From RBG-16-66-20 sp052386675 (GTDB lineage Bacteria; Pseudomonadota; Gammaproteobacteria; Burkholderiales; SG8-39), in the NCBI GenBank assembly GCA_052386675.1, contig JBQTJX010000029.1, positions 80,722-144,721 of the forward strand: DNA of 64,000 nt, given 5' to 3'. Position numbers and translations under genes: made by a program. The notes under the pieces are model-generated. The model was given only the letters and a program-made list of their open reading frames with translations. It was not told the DNA's origin and did not search any database. Below are positions 59,779 to 64,000 of this stretch, piece by piece; the stretch's first letter is position 1, and each line of letters opens with the position of its first letter.

Positions 59779-60275
59779 CCGGCCGCGCGCCTGGGCAGTT
59801 GCGTCGTTTTCGCCGCTTCCGCGCCCCTGGGGGTCAGTTCCCAGATGCCGCGGGGGGAGGTCCTGCTGACGTGGCCGCGCTCCTTGAGCGCGTTGCGCGC
59901 CCAGGTGATGGTGTTCTCGGCCTTGGTCTCGCCGGTTGCCACGAGTTCCTGGTCCGCCGCGCCGATGTGCCCGTCGTTCATCATCCGCTTCACGATCTCG
60001 AGCGTGACATCGCGCTTGTGCGCGCGGCCGTTGAACTGCCGGTGGAGCACCGCCAGCAGGTATCTCTCGTAGAGGGGTTGGGGCGTCAGTCCGCCGGATT
60101 CCCTGGCAACAAGGGGCGTACGCGCCTTCCGCGGCGCGGGCGCGCTGGCCCGGGCCTCGAGGATGCCGCGCGCTTCCAGCAGGCGCCGGATCACGGCGCT
60201 CGGGGTATCGACGAACGGTTGCGCCAGCTTCTGCAAGCCCTCGAACACGTCGGGATCCACGCGGATGGTCGGCAT
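59775..60275 (-). CDS. Predicted DNA-binding protein: ribbon-helix-helix plus winged-helix (Mrr N-terminal-like)
   Basis: The product has 166 residues in two parts. Residues 1-40 read like a ribbon-helix-helix (TIRVDPDVFEGLQKLAQPFVDTPSAVIRRLLEARG). Residues about 60-155 look like the winged helix found at the N-terminus of Mrr-type restriction proteins: LYERYLLAVLHRQFNGRAHKRDVTLEIVKRMM, then ENTITWARNALKERGHVSRTSPRGIWELTPRGAE. There is no PD-(D/E)XK nuclease domain, so it is probably a regulator or a remnant. It sits on the opposite strand between ffh and rpsP, overlapping the ffh stop by 4 bases. Both domain calls are from pattern recognition. Confidence 0.72.
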   Translation of the reverse strand: MPTIRVDPDVFEGLQKLAQPFVDTPSAVIRRLLEARGILEARASAPAPRKARTPLVARESGGLTPQPLYERYLLAVLHRQFNGRAHKRDVTLEIVKRMMNDGHIGAADQELVATGETKAENTITWARNALKERGHVSRTSPRGIWELTPRGAEAAKTTQLPRRAAG

Positions 60276-60373
60276 GGCCTGGATTCTAAAGCAAAGGAAA
60301 TTATGTCACAAGGTTACCAGTTTCCTCTTTGCTTTTCCGGCCGATTCCTGGCGACGGACGGAGGATTCGCGTG

Positions 60374-60379
60374 TAGAAT
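60374..60379 (+). promoter_or_regulatory. Candidate -10 element of the rpsP operon
   Basis: TAGAAT preceded directly by GTG lies 32 bases before the rpsP ATG at 60411, leaving a short leader with a GAGGA ribosome-binding site. No clear -35. The same TAGAAT hexamer occurs before lpxC and ffh. Confidence 0.45.
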
Positions 60380-60410
60380 CCGCACCCTTTCGCAGGACTA
60401 GAGGATCCAC

Positions 60411-60668
60411 ATGGTTGTCATTCGACTGGCGCGAGGCGGCGCCAACAAGCGTCCCTTCTTCCACCTGGTGGTGGCCGACTCCCGTCGCGCCGCCTCCGGC
60501 AAGTTCCTGGAGCGCGTGGGCTTCTACGACCCGAAGGCCCCCGAGGGCCGCGAGTCGCTGCGCATCGACGTCGAGCGCGTGAAGCACTGGGAAGGCAAGG
60601 GCGCGAAGTGCTCGCCCACCGTGACGCGCCTGGTCAAGCAGTTTGGCAAGCTCAAGAAAGCCGCCTGA
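60411..60668 (+). CDS. rpsP: 30S ribosomal protein S16
   Basis: The product has 85 residues, the usual size. It begins MVVIRLARGGANKRPFFHLVVADSRRAASGKFLERVGFYDP, the S16 signature, and ends with the positively charged tail TRLVKQFGKLKKAA. It leads rpsP-rimM-trmD-rplS, a conserved operon for ribosomal proteins and RNA modification. Confidence 0.98.
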   Translation: MVVIRLARGGANKRPFFHLVVADSRRAASGKFLERVGFYDPKAPEGRESLRIDVERVKHWEGKGAKCSPTVTRLVKQFGKLKKAA

Positions 60669-60684
60669 GAAGCTGGTTGCAACA

Positions 60685-60700
60685 GGCCGGACAACCGGCC
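60685..60700 (+). promoter_or_regulatory. Hairpin between rpsP and rimM
   Basis: GGCCGG (60685-60690) and CCGGCC (60695-60700) form a six-base stem with loop ACAA, starting 16 bases after the rpsP stop and ending 8 bases before the rimM ATG. It could lower rimM expression relative to rpsP, as reported for such operons. Confidence 0.4.
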
Positions 60701-60708
60701 TCGTTGAC

Positions 60709-61170
60709 ATGGGCCGGGTAGCAGGCCCGTACGGCCTGCTTGGCTGGATCAAGGTCTTCCAGCCGGTCGCGGCACTTGGGGAATGCAGGAACTGGTGGAT
60801 TGACGGCGTCGAATACCGGGTACTGGAAGCGAAAGATCATTCCGGCACGTTGTTGGCCAAACTGGCCGGGCTCGGAGACCGCGATGCGGCGCTCCGGCTG
60901 AAGGGCAAGACGGTGGCGGTGGCGCGTGAAGCGCTGCCGGAACCGGGAGCGGGGCACTACTACCACGCCGACCTGGTCGGGATGGAAGTGGTGAACACGA
61001 AAGGCGAGGTGCTGGGGACGGTGCAGGGGATGTCCTCCTACGGCGCGCACGACGTGATGGAAGTGGTGGCAGGCGAGGCCATGCGCCTGCTGCCGTGGGT
61101 GGCCAGCGTGGTGAAGCGGGTCGACCTGAAGGAACGGCGGGTTGAGGTGGAGTGGGAGGCTGACTGGTGA
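60709..61170 (+). CDS. rimM: Ribosome maturation factor RimM
   Basis: The product has 153 residues from the ATG at 60709, somewhat shorter than the usual 165-180. It has the RimM core GRVAGPYGLLGWIKVFQPV, then the PRC-barrel part YYHADLVGMEVVNTKGEVLGTVQGMSSYGAHDVMEV and LLPWVASVVKRVDLKERRVEVEW. RimM assists 30S head assembly via S19. The start is uncertain: no Shine-Dalgarno precedes 60709, the gene may begin at a CTG (60673), or at a TTG (60643) inside rpsP. Its stop overlaps the trmD GTG. Confidence 0.9.
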   Translation: MGRVAGPYGLLGWIKVFQPVAALGECRNWWIDGVEYRVLEAKDHSGTLLAKLAGLGDRDAALRLKGKTVAVAREALPEPGAGHYYHADLVGMEVVNTKGEVLGTVQGMSSYGAHDVMEVVAGEAMRLLPWVASVVKRVDLKERRVEVEWEADW

Positions 61171-61937
61171 TCCGGTTCGACGTGATCACGCTGTTTCCCG
61201 AGATGTTTGCTGCGCTGACGCAGGGCGGCATCACAGCTCGGGCGTTGCAGGCAGGGTTGTGGCGGTTGCAGGCGTGGAATCCGAGGGATTTCACCACCGA
61301 CAACTACCGCACGATCGACGACCGCCCCTACGGCGGCGGGCCCGGGATGGTGATGCTGGCCGAGCCGCTGGAGCTGGCGCTGGACGCGGTGAAGAAGGCG
61401 GGTGGCGGCAAGGTGATCTACCTGTCGCCGCAGGGACGGCGGCTCGATCACCCGTTGGTGATGGAGCTGGCGGGCAGGGAGGCAGTGACGCTCCTCTGCG
61501 GACGGTACGAAGGCGTGGACGAGCGCTTGGTCCGGCGCCGGGTGGATGAAGAGCTGTCGCTGGGCGATTTCGTGCTCTCGGGCGGGGAACTCGCGGCGAT
61601 GGCGGTGATGGATGCGGTGGTGCGGCAGCTGCCCGGGGCATTGGGCGACGGACAGTCGGCGGTGGAAGAGTCGTTCGCGACCGGCCTGCTCGATTGCCCG
61701 CAGTACACGCGGCCGGAAGTGTGGCCGGAAGGCGAAGCAGGTGGACGGGTGCCGGAGGTGCTGCTCACCGGCCACCACGAGAACATCCGGCGCTGGCGGT
61801 TGAAGCAGGCGCTGGGCAGGACCTGGCTGAGACGGCCGGACCTGCTGCAGTCGAGGAAGCTGGGCCCGGAAGAAACGAAGCTGCTGGACGAATTCCAGCG
61901 CGAAGAACGTGTTGAACGTGGAGACAGCGGAACATGA
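61167..61937 (+). CDS. trmD: tRNA (guanine-37-N1)-methyltransferase TrmD
   Basis: This SPOUT methyltransferase has 256 residues. It has FDVITLFPEMFAALTQGGITARAL at the start, IDDRPYGGGPGMVMLAEPL, the knot region VTLLCGRYEGVDERL and ELSLGDFVLSGGELAAMAVMDAVVR, and VPEVLLTGHHENIRRWRLKQAL. It makes m1G37 in tRNA and prevents frameshifting. The GTG start overlaps the rimM stop (GTGA); its TGA overlaps the rplS ATG. Confidence 0.97.
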   Translation: MIRFDVITLFPEMFAALTQGGITARALQAGLWRLQAWNPRDFTTDNYRTIDDRPYGGGPGMVMLAEPLELALDAVKKAGGGKVIYLSPQGRRLDHPLVMELAGREAVTLLCGRYEGVDERLVRRRVDEELSLGDFVLSGGELAAMAVMDAVVRQLPGALGDGQSAVEESFATGLLDCPQYTRPEVWPEGEAGGRVPEVLLTGHHENIRRWRLKQALGRTWLRRPDLLQSRKLGPEETKLLDEFQREERVERGDSGT

Positions 61938-62323
61938 ACCTGATACAGACACTCGAGAACGAGGAACTCAAGCGCATCGGCCGGCAGATCCCGGACTTCT
62001 CGCCCGGGGACACGCTGATCGTGCGCGTCAACGTGGTCGAGGGCGACAAGAAGCGCGAGCAGGCATTCGAGGGCGTGGTGATCGCGAAGAAGAACCGCGG
62101 CCTGCGCTCGTCCTTCATCGTGCGCAAGATTTCCTCCGGCGAGGGCGTGGAACGCACCTTCCAGACCTATTCGCCTCTGATCGCGAGCATCGAGGTCAAG
62201 CGGCGGGGAGATGTCGGGCGGGCGAAGCTCTACTACCTGCGGGAGCGCACCGGCAAGAAGGCGCGCATCCGCGAGAAGCTCGAGGCCGGCGAGGATATCG
62301 CCCCGGGCGAGACCCGGGAGTAG
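61934..62323 (+). CDS. rplS: 50S ribosomal protein L19
   Basis: The product has 129 residues with the L19 signature: MNLIQTLENEELKRIGRQIPDFSPGDTLIVRVNVVEGDKKREQAFEGVVIAKKNRGLRSSFIVRKISSGEGVERTFQTYSP, and RAKLYYLRERTGKKARIREKL at the end. It sits at the 30S/50S interface. It ends the rpsP operon. Confidence 0.97.
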   Translation: MNLIQTLENEELKRIGRQIPDFSPGDTLIVRVNVVEGDKKREQAFEGVVIAKKNRGLRSSFIVRKISSGEGVERTFQTYSPLIASIEVKRRGDVGRAKLYYLRERTGKKARIREKLEAGEDIAPGETRE

Positions 62324-62337
62324 CCGGCGCGCGCCGG
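62324..62337 (+). terminator. Palindromic hairpin after rplS
   Basis: CCGGCGCGCGCCGG directly follows the rplS stop and is a perfect 14-base palindrome. No T-run follows. It probably marks the end of the rpsP operon before the UxaA/SuyA-like gene. Confidence 0.45.
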
Positions 62338-62355
62338 ACAGATGAGGGAGTCGAG

Positions 62356-62637
62356 ATGATTCAGGTTCTGGTTCACGACAAGAAGGATACCGTCGGCGTC
62401 ATCGTGGTCGAGGGCGTCAAGGCCGGGCAGGAGCTGACCGGCTGGTTGATGGAGGACGATTCGACCCTCAAGGTCAAGGCGCTGAACGACATCCCGATCG
62501 GGCACAAGCTTGCGTTGAAGGACATCGCCAGCGGCGAGACCGTGATCAAGTACGGCTTCGACATCGGCAAAGCCGTGGCGGCGATCAAGAAGGGCGAGCA
62601 CGCCCACGTCCACAACATGAAGACCAAGCGCTGGTAG
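62356..62637 (+). CDS. SAF-domain small subunit, UxaA/SuyA-type lyase
   Basis: The product has 93 residues and forms a single SAF domain: GVIVVEGVKAGQELTGWLMEDDSTLKVKALNDIPIGHKLALKDIASGETVIKYGFDIGKAVAAIKKGEHAHVHNMKTKRW. The GHKLAL and HNMKTKRW stretches are the standard signature of the small subunit of split altronate dehydratase/UxaA-type enzymes, including sulfolactate sulfo-lyase SuyA. The large-subunit gene follows by 13 bases, so the two form a heteromeric lyase. Confidence 0.85.
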   Translation: MIQVLVHDKKDTVGVIVVEGVKAGQELTGWLMEDDSTLKVKALNDIPIGHKLALKDIASGETVIKYGFDIGKAVAAIKKGEHAHVHNMKTKRW

Positions 62638-62650
62638 GAGGGATACCCAG

Positions 62651-63820
62651 ATGATCTCGGCAAAGTCCACCTTCCATGGCTACCGGCGCGAGAACGGGCG
62701 CGTGGGCATCCGCAACCATGTCCTCATCCTGCCGGTCGACGATCTCTCAAACGCCGCGGCGGAAGCCGTCGCCAACAACGTGAAGGGCGCGCTGGCGATC
62801 CCGCACCCCTACGGCCGGCTCCAGTTCGGCGCCGACCTGGATCTGCATTTCCGCACGTTGATCGGTGCGGGCTCCAACCCCAACGTCGCCGCGGTCGTGG
62901 TGATCTGCATCGAGGAAGGGTGGGCGAAGCGCGTCGTCGACGGCATCGCCAAGACCGGCAAGCCGGTCACCGGCTTCGGCATCGAACTCCATGGCGACCA
63001 CGACACCATCCTGCGGGCATCGAAGGTCGCGAAGGAATACGTGCAGTGGGCGTCCGAGCTGCAACGCGTGGAATGCCCTGTGAGCGACCTGTGGGTTTCG
63101 ACCAAGTGCGGCGAATCCGACACCACGTCGGGCTGCGGCTCCAATCCGACCGTCGGCAGCGCCTTCGACAAGCTTGAGCCGTTCGGCGTGACGATGTGCT
63201 TCGGGGAGACCACCGAGATCACTGGCGGCGAGAATATCGTCGCCGACCGCTGCGCCAGTCCGCAGGTGCGCGAGGCGTGGATGCGGGTGTTCAACCGCTA
63301 CCAGGAAGTGATCAACCGCCACAAGACCAGCGACCTGTCGGAGTCGCAGCCGACCAAGGGCAATATCGCCGGGGGCCTGACTACGATCGAGGAAAAGGCG
63401 CTCGGCAACATCCAGAAGATCGGGAAGCAATGCAAGGTGATCGGCGTGCTGGACAAAGCCGAGACGCCGACCCGCCCGGGGCTGTGGTTCATGGATTCGT
63501 CCTCGGCGGCGGCGGAAATGGTCACGCTGTGCGCGGCCTCCGGCTACGTTGTGCACTTGTTCCCCACCGGCCAGGGCAACGTGATCGGCAACCCGATCCT
63601 CCCGGTCATCAAGCTGACCGCCAATCCGCGCACCGCACGCACGATGTCCGAGCACATCGATTACGACTGCTCCGGACTGCTGCAGCGGCAGAAGAACCTC
63701 GACCAGACCGGCAGTGAGCTGATCGAGGTGATGCTGCGCACCTGCAACGGGCGGCTGACCTGCGCCGAGGCGCTCGGCCACCGCGAGTTCGTGCTCACGC
63801 GGCTCTACGAGTCGGCCTGA
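62651..63820 (+). CDS. UxaA/SuyB-type lyase large subunit
   Basis: The product has 389 residues and matches the C-terminal portion of altronate/galactarate dehydratases when encoded as a separate subunit: FHGYRRENGRVGIRNHVLILPVDDLSN at the start, then LWVSTKCGESDTTSGCGSNPTVG with cysteines that may hold a metal centre, CFGETTEITGGE and GNIAGGLTTIEEKALGNIQKIG. The C-terminus VIGNPILPVIKLTANP and LTCAEALGHREFVL also fits. With the preceding SAF subunit it forms a dehydratase or sulfo-lyase. The substrate (altronate, galactarate, sulfolactate or other) cannot be read. Confidence 0.85.
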   Translation: MISAKSTFHGYRRENGRVGIRNHVLILPVDDLSNAAAEAVANNVKGALAIPHPYGRLQFGADLDLHFRTLIGAGSNPNVAAVVVICIEEGWAKRVVDGIAKTGKPVTGFGIELHGDHDTILRASKVAKEYVQWASELQRVECPVSDLWVSTKCGESDTTSGCGSNPTVGSAFDKLEPFGVTMCFGETTEITGGENIVADRCASPQVREAWMRVFNRYQEVINRHKTSDLSESQPTKGNIAGGLTTIEEKALGNIQKIGKQCKVIGVLDKAETPTRPGLWFMDSSSAAAEMVTLCAASGYVVHLFPTGQGNVIGNPILPVIKLTANPRTARTMSEHIDYDCSGLLQRQKNLDQTGSELIEVMLRTCNGRLTCAEALGHREFVLTRLYESA

Positions 63821-63860
63821 GCCGGCTCTCCACCGCCCAGGCGCAGCGAGGTCTCCGCCA

Positions 63861-64000
63861 GTGGCGCAGTTGAGGGGAGCGGACATCGTCGCCCGAACGC
63901 TCGCGGCCGCGGGCGTGCGGCACCTCTTCTCCCTTTCGGGCAACCAGATCATGCCGGTGTATGACGCCGCGCTCGAGGCGCGGCTCGCAATCGTGCACGT
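63861..64000 (+). CDS. Thiamine diphosphate-dependent enzyme, N-terminal part
   Basis: Only the first 46 codons are in the window; the gene runs off the right edge. It reads VAQLRGADIVARTLAAAGVRHLFSLSGNQIMPVYDAALEARLAIVHV. The pattern (GADIVARTLxxxGVRHxFxxxGNQ) is the usual start of acetolactate synthase-like ThDP enzymes, where Pyr-domain residues follow. The GTG at 63861 is taken as the start because it gives this domain directly, though no strong ribosome-binding site precedes it. It could act on the product of the upstream lyase. Confidence 0.72.
   Translation, partial: MAQLRGADIVARTLAAAGVRHLFSLSGNQIMPVYDAALEARLAIVH

Overview
The window reads as chromosomal DNA of a GC-rich betaproteobacterium, most likely in or near Burkholderiales. 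The main support is gene order: a full mraZ-to-ftsZ division and cell-wall cluster, then lpxC, dciA, an M23 peptidase, secA, argJ, a DUF815 ATPase, a MutT-TenI fusion, yacG, zapD, coaE, pilD and pilC, and later ffh and rpsP-rimM-trmD-rplS. An orphan TctC (Bug) receptor and a HemP-led heme locus also fit. I saw no tRNA, rRNA, CRISPR array, insertion sequence or prophage.

Region 1 (1-3864) is a heme-uptake operon on the minus strand: hemP, a TonB-dependent heme receptor, hmuS and the start of hmuT, behind a promoter that overlaps a good Fur box. Region 2 (3865-8598) holds a ChaN-like lipoprotein, a hydroxyacid dehydrogenase, an HpcH/HpaI aldolase and a TctC receptor, divergent from an Ldh-type dehydrogenase; it looks like a small-acid uptake and catabolism module. 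Region 3 (8665-16457) holds LemA, two TPM-domain proteins, a START-like protein, an RquA-like rhodoquinone biosynthesis enzyme and an unrecognised lipoprotein, then convergent AlkB and GNAT genes, a methyltransferase and an alpha/beta hydrolase. RquA suggests that the organism makes rhodoquinone for low-oxygen fumarate respiration.

Region 4 (16534-21144) is a tightly overlapping minus-strand sugar-acid operon: IlvD/Edd dehydratase, SMP-30 lactonase, OtnK-like kinase, OtnC-like aldolase. Region 5 (21185-24971) has an MlaE-type permease and an MCE protein without an ATPase, a small lipoprotein bracketed by an inverted hairpin repeat, and both subunits of a CoA-transferase.

Region 6 (25144-42813) is the dcw cluster with its MraZ operator. 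It makes the peptidoglycan precursor (MurE, MurF, MurD, MurC, MurB, Ddl, MraY, MurG) and the divisome (FtsL, FtsI, FtsW, FtsQ, FtsA, FtsZ). A PhyH-type dioxygenase sits between ftsZ and lpxC. Region 7 (43786-58346) carries envelope, secretion, arginine, repair and type IV pilus genes. Region 8 (58429-62323) carries ffh, a small predicted DNA-binding protein on the opposite strand, and rpsP-rimM-trmD-rplS. Region 9 (62356-64000) has a split UxaA/SuyAB-type lyase and the start of a ThDP enzyme cut by the window edge.

Genes are packed with many stop/start overlaps, often with a GTG, TTG or apparently CTG start. No gap without a gene exceeds about 280 bases. All functions are inferred from sequence features and family knowledge; no database search was run.
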